Shown piece after piece: positions 29,163-36,409 of a stretch of DNA of 37,192 nt. Position 1 is the stretch's first letter. Each line of letters starts with the position of its first letter. The position numbers and the translations under genes were made by a program. The notes below the pieces were generated by a model, which was given only the letters and a program-made list of their open reading frames with translations, did no database searches and was not told the DNA's origin. The DNA comes from a virus, in IMG/VR virus record IMGVR_UViG_3300021438_000041, positions 1-37,192 of that record; one strand, given 5' to 3'.

Positions 29163-29789
29163 GAACGGCGGCGATCAATGACTCGCGGCCCTCGGGCTCG
29201 CCATCACGCATGACGATGACCGCGAGTTCATTGCATCGCGTTGTTCTGGGCCAGCGTCGCACATGAGTTTGGCCAGCTACCCCGCGACGGTCTGATTCTA
29301 CCGCCACTCGGGGGATGCGGGCCACCGGGGACCGCTCGCTATGCCAGGGCTGAATCATCGGGCGACTCCCAGCCGCGGAATCATGCACGGCCCGCACGAC
29401 AGCGCCACGACGCCTCGGGCTGCTGGGCATCGCATCAAGACCCTTGAAGCTTCAGGAGATTCGGCGGCCGCACGAGCCCAAACCGTTTGAGCCTGCCGCG
29501 ATCCACCTTCACCTACTTCGAGGACACGCAGGAGACGGCCCGGCTGCATATCTCCCAGGCCGATTGCTCATGCCGCAAGCGACAGAGAGGGCTCAGAACC
29601 ACTGATTATGCAGAACCCGATAGCGTCCATCGGTGCTGCATAGTACGCCGCCGATTCGCACCGCACGGCCGCGAGACGCAAAGACATGGCGTTACGCAGT
29701 TCCGCATAACACGCCGATTCCGCTTCGCTTGACAGTGTCGGCATAGTCCGTGAGTCCCGGCGGATACCGGGAGTTCACGGAGGATTGCC
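29163..29789 (+). other. 627-bp stretch with no convincing gene
   Basis: Only frames of up to about 80 codons with poor starts and shadow-like composition are present on either strand. It starts with a decayed cassette leader (29160-29250), holds two loosely similar segments around 29638-29663 and 29705-29728 (GCATA then ACGCC and GATTC), and ends in the hairpin before the secreted-protein gene. It may be decayed cassette DNA or a regulatory or RNA region. Confidence 0.6.
29748..29783 (+). promoter_or_regulatory. Hairpin covering the ribosome-binding site of the secreted-protein gene
   Basis: CCGTGA (29748-29753) pairs with TCACGG (29775-29780) and TCCCGG (29755-29760) with CCGGGA (29767-29772), closing a 6-nt loop CGGATA. 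The 3' arm overlaps the site GGAGG (29779-29783) that lies 6 bp before ATG 29790, so folding would reduce translation. A protein- or ligand-responsive switch or a simple RNA thermometer are possible. Confidence 0.6.
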
Positions 29790-30092
29790 ATGCTTCGCTG
29801 CCTGTTCGTTTTGCTTGTTGCCCTGGCCTGCATTCACGCCAACGCCGATACCACCGTGGTGGCTCGCCGTGGCTCGGTTGTCACCGCTCAGGATCACGCC
29901 GTCGTGATCGCCCGTCGCGGCTCGCTGGTTCACAGCGGTTGCGGGCAGTGTGAGGGCATCGGCTTCTCAACTGTATCGGCCGATGCCGCTCGTCGGTCGT
30001 GCTGCTTCTACGGGCAGCGGACGCCGGTTGACATTGGCGTGGCGTGGAGCCCGCTGCGTCGTGGCTGGTTCGCCGTCATCCGCTACCGGTGA
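29790..30092 (+). CDS. Secreted small protein with signal peptide
   Basis: A 100-residue precursor with a classic signal peptide (MLRCLFVLLVALACIHANA, cleavage after A19 likely). The mature part contains a TTVVARRGSVVTAQDHAVVI and ARRGSLVHSG repeat-like segment and CGQCEG, then CC; four Cys could form disulfides outside the cytoplasm. Its ribosome-binding site is in a hairpin. Possible superinfection-exclusion or envelope protein; family unknown. Confidence 0.7.
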   Translation: MLRCLFVLLVALACIHANADTTVVARRGSVVTAQDHAVVIARRGSLVHSGCGQCEGIGFSTVSADAARRSCCFYGQRTPVDIGVAWSPLRRGWFAVIRYR

Positions 30093-30095
30093 GCC

Positions 30096-30494
30096 TTGGC
30101 CGTCACGTTCTCAGTCGCCGGGCAGCCCGTCCCACAGCCGAGGCCGCGAGTCTCGACTGCGGGCGGGTTCGCCCGTGCGTACGTGCCGAAGCAGCATCCA
30201 GTGCATGCTTACCGGCAGTCGCTGGCGGCAGCTGCTCGTGACGCTGGCCTAGGCGAATCGGTCGAGCCGCTCAACGTCGTGATTGATGCCGTATTCGAGC
30301 GGCCCAAGTCGCACATGCGGAAGAGTGGCGTGAAGGCCGACGCACCACGGTTGCCCAGGCCCGACGTAGACAACCTGGCCAAGGCAGTTCTTGACGCCTT
30401 GCAGGACGTGATGGGCGATGACACGAACGTGGCCCGCTTGGTGGTGGAGAAGAGCTACGGAACGGAGGCACGGACTACCGTGCGAATCTCGTGA
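30096..30494 (+). CDS. rusA: RusA-family Holliday junction resolvase
   Basis: A 132-residue endonuclease that resolves four-way junctions formed in recombination. Family marks: an N-terminal strand VTFSVAGQPVPQPRPRVS and the acidic catalytic segment RPDVDNLAKAVLDALQDVMG then DDTNV, with a KS-G-EARTTVRI end. TTG 30096 gives the expected N-terminus and no ATG or GTG in phase fits better. It would complement the RecT-like annealer. Confidence 0.88.
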   Translation: MAVTFSVAGQPVPQPRPRVSTAGGFARAYVPKQHPVHAYRQSLAAAARDAGLGESVEPLNVVIDAVFERPKSHMRKSGVKADAPRLPRPDVDNLAKAVLDALQDVMGDDTNVARLVVEKSYGTEARTTVRIS

Positions 30495-31261
30495 AGTTCG
30501 GCGTGAGCGTGTACATCCCCAACCGCAATCACGCGGCCACGCTGCCGGCGGCGATTTTCTCGGCGGTGCAAGAGATGCCCGTTGAGTTGCTGGTCATCGA
30601 CGACGCCAGCACGGACAGCAGCGTTTTGGTGGCGCACGCGGCTTCACGGACATACGGTTTTGTGTCCGTGCAGGCTCGAGCAGAAAAGTCCGCATGCTGG
30701 GAGCAGGCCGCAGCAGACGAGTTTGATTCGCTCACCGGCACGCACATCATCGGCCTGTCCGCAGATGACGAGCTCATCCCCGGCGTGGTGCAGTCCACGA
30801 TGCGGCACCAGCAGACCGCCGTGGTGTTCCATAACTACCTTGTGCGAAAGCCCGGCAAGGATCCGCATGCTGCCGTCCAAATCCCGTTCGGCAGCACCAC
30901 GAGCCTGACGCCGCTGGAAGCCTGCCGACACCTGGCCAGCGAAGCCCATCCGTGCGAGACGGGCGTTGGCTCGGCTATCCGCCACGATTGGCTGCGGTGG
31001 CTCTGCGACTTGGAGTATTGGCGAATGGGGCCTTGGGCGGACGCCATCGGATATGCGGCCGTCGCTGCGATGGGCGGGGCCGTGTACGTGCCGCAGTTCG
31101 GGGCTGTCTTCACTGAGGATGACAACGGCTACGGCGTAACAATCCGCAACAGCTCGGACGCCAGCCGGTACATAGTGGAGTGCTGGGCCTTCTTGAAGCG
31201 GGCCAAGGTGCCGCAGGACGTGGCCGAGGCTCTCTGCCGAAAGCGAGGCGTGCATGCCTGA
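30491..31261 (+). CDS. Glycosyltransferase family 2-like
   Basis: A 256-residue GT-A enzyme: VSVYIPNRNHAATLPAAIFS, then LLVIDDASTDSSV (the acidic pair binding the nucleotide sugar), AEKSACWEQA and LSADDELIPG (DxD-like metal site, read as ADDE), then HNYLVRKPG. Typical of GT2 members that add sugars to lipid or protein acceptors. GTG start in overlap with rusA. Next to a second glycosyltransferase with an 8-bp overlap, so the two probably act in series. Confidence 0.82.
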   Translation: MKFGVSVYIPNRNHAATLPAAIFSAVQEMPVELLVIDDASTDSSVLVAHAASRTYGFVSVQARAEKSACWEQAAADEFDSLTGTHIIGLSADDELIPGVVQSTMRHQQTAVVFHNYLVRKPGKDPHAAVQIPFGSTTSLTPLEACRHLASEAHPCETGVGSAIRHDWLRWLCDLEYWRMGPWADAIGYAAVAAMGGAVYVPQFGAVFTEDDNGYGVTIRNSSDASRYIVECWAFLKRAKVPQDVAEALCRKRGVHA

Positions 31262-32147
31262 GCTAGACGAGCGTCTGTGGCTGCCGCACGAGCCATTCAC
31301 GGCTATGCACGCCGAGCGTGTTGAGGCTGGCGTGGACGTGCTGCGAAACAGCAACGTGGCCTTCGTTGGCCTGGCCCGAAACTGTGCGGTGCGGCTCTCT
31401 CAGAACCTTGGCCGGCTCGAGCAGCTGCAGGCTCTGTGTGGCTCGTGGAGCATGCACGTTGAGAGCAACGACTGCGAAGACGCCACGCTGAGCGTGCTGC
31501 ACGACTACTGCCGTGACAAGCCGCAGGCCACGTTTCACTACTCCGTGCTGGGCCGCGAAAGTTACGGCGGCGAGTTCGCCGGTCGTCGCACGATTGCCTT
31601 GGCTGAATACAGGGACGCCTGCCAGCGGTGGGTGCGGGCCTGTGCCAATGACGCCGATTTCGTCGTGGTGATCGATTGGGACGCCTGGGGCGGTTGGAAC
31701 CACGAAGGCGTGGTCAACGGTTTCGGGTGGCTTGAGGCGCTGACGGCGTGCTACGGCATGGCCAGCGTTAGCCTGTTTCAGTACGACTTCGGCAGCGGCC
31801 CGGCTTGGGTTCACTATGACCTGTGGGCCCTGCGTGGCGTTGGCCAGCCCGAGTGCTACTACGACACCTACCGGAACGGGTACGGCGGATTCGGCTTCTC
31901 GTGGCTTCCGCCCATCGGATCGCCGCCTTCGATTGTGGCCAGTGCCTTCGGCGGCATGTGCATCTATCGCACGGCACCATATCTCAGCGGCACGTACGAC
32001 GGCGTGAAGGACTGCGAACACGTTGAGTTTCACCGGAGTATCGCCAACGCGAACGACCGCATGTACATGTGCGTGAATCCGTCTCAACGGATGCTGATGA
32101 ACTGGATGGAGACTGCCGATGCGAGGCACAGTCTCAACCGCGTGTAG
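31254..32147 (+). CDS. Glycosyltransferase, CAP59-like
   Basis: A 297-residue protein: NVAFVGLARNCAVRLSQNLG then GSWSMHVESNDCEDATLSVL, and the DxD-type VVVIDWDAWGGW (about residues 138-149) are the layout of CAP59/GT69-type mannosyltransferases, which act on nucleotide sugars. Later FGGMCIYRTAPYL and HVEFHRSIA support the fold. It overlaps the GT2-like gene by 8 bp and the following HTH gene by 29 bp. Probable role: modification of host surface glycans or phage DNA or virion; acceptor not deducible. Confidence 0.75.
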   Translation: MPELDERLWLPHEPFTAMHAERVEAGVDVLRNSNVAFVGLARNCAVRLSQNLGRLEQLQALCGSWSMHVESNDCEDATLSVLHDYCRDKPQATFHYSVLGRESYGGEFAGRRTIALAEYRDACQRWVRACANDADFVVVIDWDAWGGWNHEGVVNGFGWLEALTACYGMASVSLFQYDFGSGPAWVHYDLWALRGVGQPECYYDTYRNGYGGFGFSWLPPIGSPPSIVASAFGGMCIYRTAPYLSGTYDGVKDCEHVEFHRSIANANDRMYMCVNPSQRMLMNWMETADARHSLNRV

Positions 32148-32505
32148 TGCGTTCCAGGCCACGCTGCGGCATGTCTGGGCTTCGGGCTCGACGTACGCCG
32201 AAATGACTTCGTTCCTTGGCGTGAGCCGCGACCAGATCATCCGGCTGCGTGATCGTCTGCCGCTTCCTCTCAGGCTCGACAGGAGCAAACGCAAGAAGGG
32301 GCCACGTCATGCAGACCCGACGCCGGCTGAGATTCGCCAGCGGTGTGCCGAGTTGCGGGCCGAGCACATGCGGCGACGGTTGGCGGAGCCGCACGACAAG
32401 ACGTACGCCAAAAGTGAATCCGATTTCGTCCGGTTCCGCCTGGAATCGTACGAGGTGCGAGACGATGCCCTTGAGCAGCTGCTGGACAACTTCGGGGACG
32501 AGTGA
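32119..32505 (+). CDS. HTH protein with DPTPAEI tail
   Basis: A 128-residue protein. Residues about 18-45 hold an HTH (SGSTYAEMTSFLGVSRDQII), followed by a basic segment (LRLDRSKRKKGPRHAD) and DPTPAEIRQRCAELRAEHMR, which resembles the tail of the regulator at 27665-28114. The C-terminus is acidic. The ATG lies within the preceding glycosyltransferase gene. A DNA-binding regulator of this block is likely. Confidence 0.68.
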   Translation: MRGTVSTACSAFQATLRHVWASGSTYAEMTSFLGVSRDQIIRLRDRLPLPLRLDRSKRKKGPRHADPTPAEIRQRCAELRAEHMRRRLAEPHDKTYAKSESDFVRFRLESYEVRDDALEQLLDNFGDE

Positions 32506-32762
32506 TGCCCGAGCGTGAAGAACCGCTGCGGCGAATCGTCGTGGAGTACGGGCGGCTCTACGTGTACGCCTACATCACGGACGCCAAGGGCAAGGTGCTC
32601 GAAGAGGAAGCGTGGAAGCAGCCGTTCCGGCTGGACGTGAAAGACGCATGCGAAGAGGCCGACGATATCTGGCGTTTCGTGTACCAGGAACTGCAGGACA
32701 CGGTGCTGTTCTCAACTGCAAGTGACGAGGAAGAGGAGTCAGAATCAGACGAGGAGGACTGA
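32505..32762 (+). CDS. Highly acidic small protein, possible DNA mimic
   Basis: An 85-residue protein with 26 Asp/Glu (about 31 percent) against 10 Lys/Arg, with the acidic tail concentrated in the last 15 residues (SDEEEESESDEED). The first half is beta-like (RRIVVEYGRLYVYAYITDAK). Such composition is seen in DNA-mimic and some regulatory proteins, but proof needs structure. ATG 32505 overlaps the preceding stop; GTG 32502 is equally possible. Confidence 0.6.
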   Translation: MPEREEPLRRIVVEYGRLYVYAYITDAKGKVLEEEAWKQPFRLDVKDACEEADDIWRFVYQELQDTVLFSTASDEEEESESDEED

Positions 32763-32766
32763 CGCC

Positions 32767-33069
32767 ATGCCCAGCTACGAAGCAACGCCGGCCGAGCTTG
32801 AGAAGTACGGCGGCAACCTGTCGATCTGGGACCAGATCCGACTTCTTCAGACTTGGGCTCCGCTCGTTGGCTTCGCCCAGCGGTTTGCTCAAACTTTGGA
32901 CCCGTACGCCAAGGCGGTGATCGTCAGCGAGGCCGCCGAATGGGTGGCCAGCAAGACGGACGCCCAGGTTGACGACCAGTTGGTGAAGTTGCTTGGCGAC
33001 CTGCTCAAGACCAAGGAAGGCGAAGCCTTGGTGAGGTGGTGCCTGCTCCAGGTGGAGGCCGCCCGGTGA
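32767..33069 (+). CDS. Small helical protein, unknown function
   Basis: A 100-residue helical protein (LSIWDQIRLLQTWAPLVGFA, then AVIVSEAAEWVASKTDAQVD). No signal peptide. The last codons overlap the next gene. It lies at the head of the probable lysis block, which may indicate a late function. Family not recognised. Confidence 0.58.
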   Translation: MPSYEATPAELEKYGGNLSIWDQIRLLQTWAPLVGFAQRFAQTLDPYAKAVIVSEAAEWVASKTDAQVDDQLVKLLGDLLKTKEGEALVRWCLLQVEAAR

Positions 33070-33674
33070 GCCATGACGAACTCGTACGCGCCGTCGCCGT
33101 GGTGGCGGCAGTTGCTTTGCTGGCCGCACCGTATCGGCAGCAGCTGGCTGGCTGGCTCTCTCAGGCCGCCGAAGCCGCCAAGTCCCACGGGCCAGCCCTC
33201 GGCCGGATCGCCGCCGCCGCACTCCTGATCGCAGCGGCCTGGGGCAAGTTGCCAATGCCGTCGCTGCCTGAGACGGCCGTGCCGACGATCACCGTGGAGA
33301 CGCCCACCGTGGAGATGCAGGCCGTGGTGTCCCCTATCGCTGCCGCCATGAAGTCGATGCCGGCGGGTGATCGGCTGCTGTGGGCTCAGACGTGGACTAA
33401 GGCCGGCGTCGTCGTCGCCGGGGACGCTGTTACCACTGAGGTGGTCTTTTCAGACACCCGCAGCCTCCGAGCCTTCACGGCGCTGGCCTTGGATATTGCG
33501 TGGCGACGAATCGGGCAGCACGCCCCCGGCTCCAACGAGCCGCTGCGTACGGCCGTTGAGGCCGCGTATTCCCAAGTGATCGGCCGCGACGTTGTTCCGG
33601 TGACGGCCGACATGCGAGCCAGATACTTGGAACTCGCCAAGGCCATTGCGTGGGCTGGTCAAAAGAAGGGCTGA
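33066..33674 (+). CDS. Membrane protein with two N-terminal helices
   Basis: A 202-residue protein. Hydrophobic segments at about residues 6-23 (VRAVAVVAAVALLAAPYR) and 45-59 (LGRIAAAALLIAAAWG) suggest two membrane helices with a short polar link; the rest is a soluble domain (VVVAGDAVTTEVVFSDTRSL). GTG 33066 lies in a GTGA overlap. In this position, upstream of a peptidase, a spanin-, holin- or antiholin-like role can be considered, but the large soluble part is unusual for a holin. Confidence 0.55.
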   Translation: MSHDELVRAVAVVAAVALLAAPYRQQLAGWLSQAAEAAKSHGPALGRIAAAALLIAAAWGKLPMPSLPETAVPTITVETPTVEMQAVVSPIAAAMKSMPAGDRLLWAQTWTKAGVVVAGDAVTTEVVFSDTRSLRAFTALALDIAWRRIGQHAPGSNEPLRTAVEAAYSQVIGRDVVPVTADMRARYLELAKAIAWAGQKKG

Positions 33675-33677
33675 CGC

Positions 33678-34592
33678 ATGGCTGGGTTTGTCCCACTCTT
33701 TGGCTATCAGCCGGATCGCAAAGGCACCGAAGCGTTTCTCTCAACGCTCGCCAAGCCGACGCTTGCCCAAGCCGGGCCGGATCTCGTGCTGGACGAGTCC
33801 AAGGACGTGTTCCTTGGAAACGCCCTGCTCCAAGTGAATCCCGGCTGGAAACGTGGTTCGCAGGCCATCGGCTCGTGCGTGGGCTGGGGCTGGAGCCTGT
33901 CAGTGGACGTGCTCGCTGCTTGTGACGTGGTGCTGCGAAACGAGCCCGAGGCGTACGGCGGCGGCACTCTCTGTGCCAGCGTCTACGGGTTCAGCCGCGT
34001 TGAAGTGCGTGGCCAGAAGAACTACGGCGGCGACGGCTCCTACGGCGGTGCTGCGGCAAAGGCAGTCACCAAGTACGGCACGCTGCACCTGGGCCAGGCG
34101 TACGGCAAAACGACGTACACGCAGCAGAGCGGGACGCTGGAAAAGTCGTGGGGCCGCGACGGTGTGCCAGACGAGCTCGAGCCGTTTGCCAAGCAGCACA
34201 AGGTGCAAAACGTCACGCTGGCCACGTCGTTTGAGGACGCCGCAAAGGCCATACAGAACGGCTACCCGGTTGCAGTGTGCAGCGGGCAGGGATTCAGCAT
34301 GACGCTGAAGGACGGCTACCTGACGCCGTCTGGCAGTTGGGCTCACTGCATGATGTTTCTTGGTGTGCAGTGGAAGCCGTACCCGGCCCTGTACTGCGAG
34401 AACTCGTGGGGCAACTGCTACACCGGGACGCCCGATAAGAACGTGCCGAAGCCGTTCCAGTTCTCTGGCGGATGGGTGAAGGCGGCCACCTGCACCAGCA
34501 TGCTGAGCGGCGAAGACTCGTTTGCTCTCGCCGGCTTCGAGGGCTTCAAGCCCCGGCAACTGCCCGACAACTGGCTCCAAGGGATTCTGTGA
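33678..34592 (+). CDS. Papain-like cysteine peptidase, candidate endolysin
   Basis: A 304-residue protein with the three landmarks of the papain fold: QAIGSCVGWGWSLS (Q62 for the oxyanion hole, nucleophile C67), GSWAHCMMFLGV (H223) and YCENSWGNCY (N242, with the family's NSWG). A Gly/Tyr/Lys-rich insertion lies between. No signal peptide, as expected if a holin releases it, and it sits among small membrane-protein genes. A papain-type enzyme as a lysis peptidase is unusual; it could instead degrade a host or virion protein. Confidence 0.75.
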   Translation: MAGFVPLFGYQPDRKGTEAFLSTLAKPTLAQAGPDLVLDESKDVFLGNALLQVNPGWKRGSQAIGSCVGWGWSLSVDVLAACDVVLRNEPEAYGGGTLCASVYGFSRVEVRGQKNYGGDGSYGGAAAKAVTKYGTLHLGQAYGKTTYTQQSGTLEKSWGRDGVPDELEPFAKQHKVQNVTLATSFEDAAKAIQNGYPVAVCSGQGFSMTLKDGYLTPSGSWAHCMMFLGVQWKPYPALYCENSWGNCYTGTPDKNVPKPFQFSGGWVKAATCTSMLSGEDSFALAGFEGFKPRQLPDNWLQGIL

Positions 34593-34858
34593 TGCGTTAT
34601 CTGCTCTGCCTTGTGCTGATGTGCGGCTGTGTCGTGGCGTCCATGCCGCCAGACGACGGCTTGACGGCGGACCTAGCCTGCGAGACGGCTCGCATGGTGA
34701 CGCAGATGCGGCAGGAGATCACGCCAACGCCAGTTACCGAAGACTGCGAGAACTGCCACGGCACTGGAATCCTTGGCGACGGCAAGATTGCGACGAAATG
34801 CCCAGTGTGCAACGGCACCGGCAAAAAGCCCAAGAGCGTCTGTCTGAACTGCCAATGA
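34592..34858 (+). CDS. Lipoprotein-like protein with DnaJ-type CxxCxGxG motifs
   Basis: An 88-residue precursor: signal peptide MRYLLCLVLMCGCVV with C13 (or C11) as the possible lipid-attached residue, though the lipobox is imperfect. Then two zinc-binding repeats of the DnaJ type, CENCHGTG and CPVCNGTG, and a final CLNC. Placed between the peptidase and holin-like genes, it may be an outer-membrane-linked spanin subunit or a zinc-binding envelope protein. The ATG overlaps the peptidase stop. Confidence 0.62.
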   Translation: MRYLLCLVLMCGCVVASMPPDDGLTADLACETARMVTQMRQEITPTPVTEDCENCHGTGILGDGKIATKCPVCNGTGKKPKSVCLNCQ

Positions 34859-35175
34859 CACGCGACGAACTGTACGCCGAAGTCTGGGCCGGGCTGCCCG
34901 TCAAGAAGCATCTTCTTGGCCGTCGCCGCGTTGCACGCATCGTGGATCGGGCCTTGAGGCAGTGGCCTGTGGCCGTGCTGCACCAGTGTGACGAAGGCCA
35001 GGCCGACGTTGTCGGAAAGTACATGGCCCGAAGCATCACCAGAGACGAGGCGAACGAGGTTGGCATGGGCTTTATCGCCGCCATCGTCCTCGGCACGATC
35101 ATCAGCGAAATCATTAAGCAGTTGCTGAAAAAGTGGTGGTCAAACCACGCCGAAATGACGGAGCTGTGCCGATGA
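34855..35175 (+). CDS. Small membrane protein, holin candidate 1
   Basis: A 106-residue protein with a soluble N-terminal helix region, then one strong membrane helix near residues 70-90 (GMGFIAAIVLGTIISEII) followed by a basic segment (KQLLKKWW) and polar tail. ATGA overlap with the lipoprotein-like gene. A helix plus positive patch fits a holin, antiholin or spanin anchor. Confidence 0.55.
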   Translation: MTRDELYAEVWAGLPVKKHLLGRRRVARIVDRALRQWPVAVLHQCDEGQADVVGKYMARSITRDEANEVGMGFIAAIVLGTIISEIIKQLLKKWWSNHAEMTELCR

Positions 35176-35414
35176 CCGACGAGGCGAAAGAAACGTTTTT
35201 CACCGTGCTGGAGAAGTACGGCTTCCCCGTCGTGGTAAGCCTGGCCCTCGGTTTCTTCCTGCGCGAAGACGTGGTCAAGCCGCTGGTATCAGAGCATGCG
35301 GCGTTTCTGCGAGAGATCGCCGAGACGCAACGAGACATTGCCAAAGCCGTGGGCGAGCAGACGAAGCTGCTCTACGCCCTTCAGCCGCGCGTTGGTGAAG
35401 CCAAGGAGAACTGA
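35172..35414 (+). CDS. BhlA-type holin-like protein, holin candidate 2
   Basis: An 80-residue protein with one membrane segment near residues 15-29 (YGFPVVVSLALGFFL), then a charged coiled coil (AAFLREIAETQRDIAKAVGE). This is the layout of BhlA/UviB small holin-like proteins. ATG 35172 overlaps the upstream stop. Last gene of the lysis block; the LamG-like gene begins 4 bp later. Confidence 0.65.
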   Translation: MTDEAKETFFTVLEKYGFPVVVSLALGFFLREDVVKPLVSEHAAFLREIAETQRDIAKAVGEQTKLLYALQPRVGEAKEN

Positions 35415-35417
35415 CGC

Positions 35418-36116
35418 ATGGCGATGAATCAGAGACTGATGCGTCCGACTGCGAGCGGGTTTAACCCGAAGAGCATTGGCGGTCTTTTGGTGTGGCTTGA
35501 TGCTGCCAACTACAACGCATCGACTGGTTCATGGACGGACTCCAGCGGAAATAACCGCACGTTCTCGCAAGGAGTCGCCAACAACCGGCCAATCATTTCT
35601 GCCGCAACGCAAAACGGGCGGTCGCTTGTTGAGTTTGACGGCACGAACGACCAACTGCAAAACGCCACGAACTTCCTGCAAATCGCTTCATGCACGTTGT
35701 TTGCGGCGTTCAAAAGGCTCGGAGGAACCTTCGGCGGCATCATCAGTTCATCGGGTGGTGCAGATAGGTCGCCGGGCATTTTGATTGACAACTCGCAAGG
35801 AATCATTCGCGGGTATTTGAACTTTTCTTCGGCAGGCGTTGGAGTCGCTGACACATTCAACATCATTTCTGGGACAGTTGATAACGGAGCCACCGTCTGT
35901 TTCATCAACGGAACGCAAACGGACAGCGATGCTGTGAGTAATACGCTAGACACCACACAAGCAACCACGTCTATCGGCACATATAGGCAGGCTGCGTCCA
36001 ACTATTTCTCCGGCTACATCGGGGAAATACTGGCATACAACCGTGTTCTCACAGTCACCGAACGTAAGTCAGTTGAAAAGTATTTAGGCCGCAAGTTTAA
36101 CGTGACGGTGGCATGA
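35418..36116 (+). CDS. LamG/concanavalin-like protein, candidate receptor-binding protein
   Basis: A 232-residue protein with the pattern of a concanavalin A-like lectin sandwich: LLVWLDAANYNASTGSWTDS, VEFDGTNDQLQNATNF, and YFSGYIGEILAYNRVLTVTE followed by RKSVEKYLGRKF, the usual closing of LamG-type domains. Such modules bind glycans. At the end of the late region it may be a tail fibre or a head fibre; its distance from the tail genes (20 kb on this map, but circular) leaves the choice open. Confidence 0.8.
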   Translation: MAMNQRLMRPTASGFNPKSIGGLLVWLDAANYNASTGSWTDSSGNNRTFSQGVANNRPIISAATQNGRSLVEFDGTNDQLQNATNFLQIASCTLFAAFKRLGGTFGGIISSSGGADRSPGILIDNSQGIIRGYLNFSSAGVGVADTFNIISGTVDNGATVCFINGTQTDSDAVSNTLDTTQATTSIGTYRQAASNYFSGYIGEILAYNRVLTVTERKSVEKYLGRKFNVTVA

Positions 36117-36400
36117 AGTACTTCCGCTGCGATGCTGGCGATGCGGCTTACGAGCAGGCGAGGCTTGCCTTGGATGCTGCGTGGGGCCACCCAATCCCAG
36201 AAAAAAAGATCACGACGTGCATTGCTCCGGCAGCGATTGCCCCCAGGGATTCAATGCTTCGCATAGTGCTGGCAGTCAACGACGAGTTTTGCGATTACCC
36301 AGCTGCCGCACAAATGTTGTCCATCATGCTTGGCAGCGGTGCGGCTGAAGAAATAAGCAGCACTGACTACGACGCAGCAGCCAACAAACCGCCAAGGTAA
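36113..36400 (+). CDS. Small protein of unknown function
   Basis: A 95-residue mixed-fold protein with ATGA overlap to the LamG-like gene (MKYFRCDAGDAAYEQARLAL, then IAPRDSMLRIVLAVNDEFCD). Likely a chaperone or partner for the preceding structural gene, since fibre genes are often followed by assembly chaperones; this is inference. Four Cys residues, no motif named. Confidence 0.6.
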   Translation: MKYFRCDAGDAAYEQARLALDAAWGHPIPEKKITTCIAPAAIAPRDSMLRIVLAVNDEFCDYPAAAQMLSIMLGSGAAEEISSTDYDAAANKPPR

Positions 36401-36409
36401 CTGCAAGAA

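Larger units (their letters stand above)
28111..29250 (+). repeat. Four repeated leader units of a gene-cassette array
   Basis: Two boxes recur in order. Box 1 (GWGAACGCCARRGATCAGGAGC or a decayed form) begins at 28111, 28431, 28792 and 29160, each at or beside a stop codon. Box 2 (CATCSSBTKGTTCTCA or a decayed form) is at 28183, 28505, 28866 and 29234. Unit length is about 320, 361 and 368 bp. The bodies after box 2 differ or diverge, and the fourth has none. Confidence 0.75.

Noticed and set aside
28915-29430. 171-codon - strand frame reaching into the gene-poor stretch
   Set aside because: Arg/Pro/Ser-rich, no ribosome-binding site, over half lies antisense to a better-supported gene.
29600-29730. 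Possible tRNA or tRNA-like structure
   Set aside because: No complete cloverleaf; GATTC segments resemble T-loops, but acceptor and anticodon stems do not form.
29487-29732. 81-codon + strand frame in the gene-poor stretch
   Set aside because: TTG start with no ribosome-binding site, low-complexity Arg-rich product and no link to neighbours.
31263-32294. 343-codon - strand frame over the second glycosyltransferase
   Set aside because: Shadow frame; the + strand gene has conserved glycosyltransferase features.
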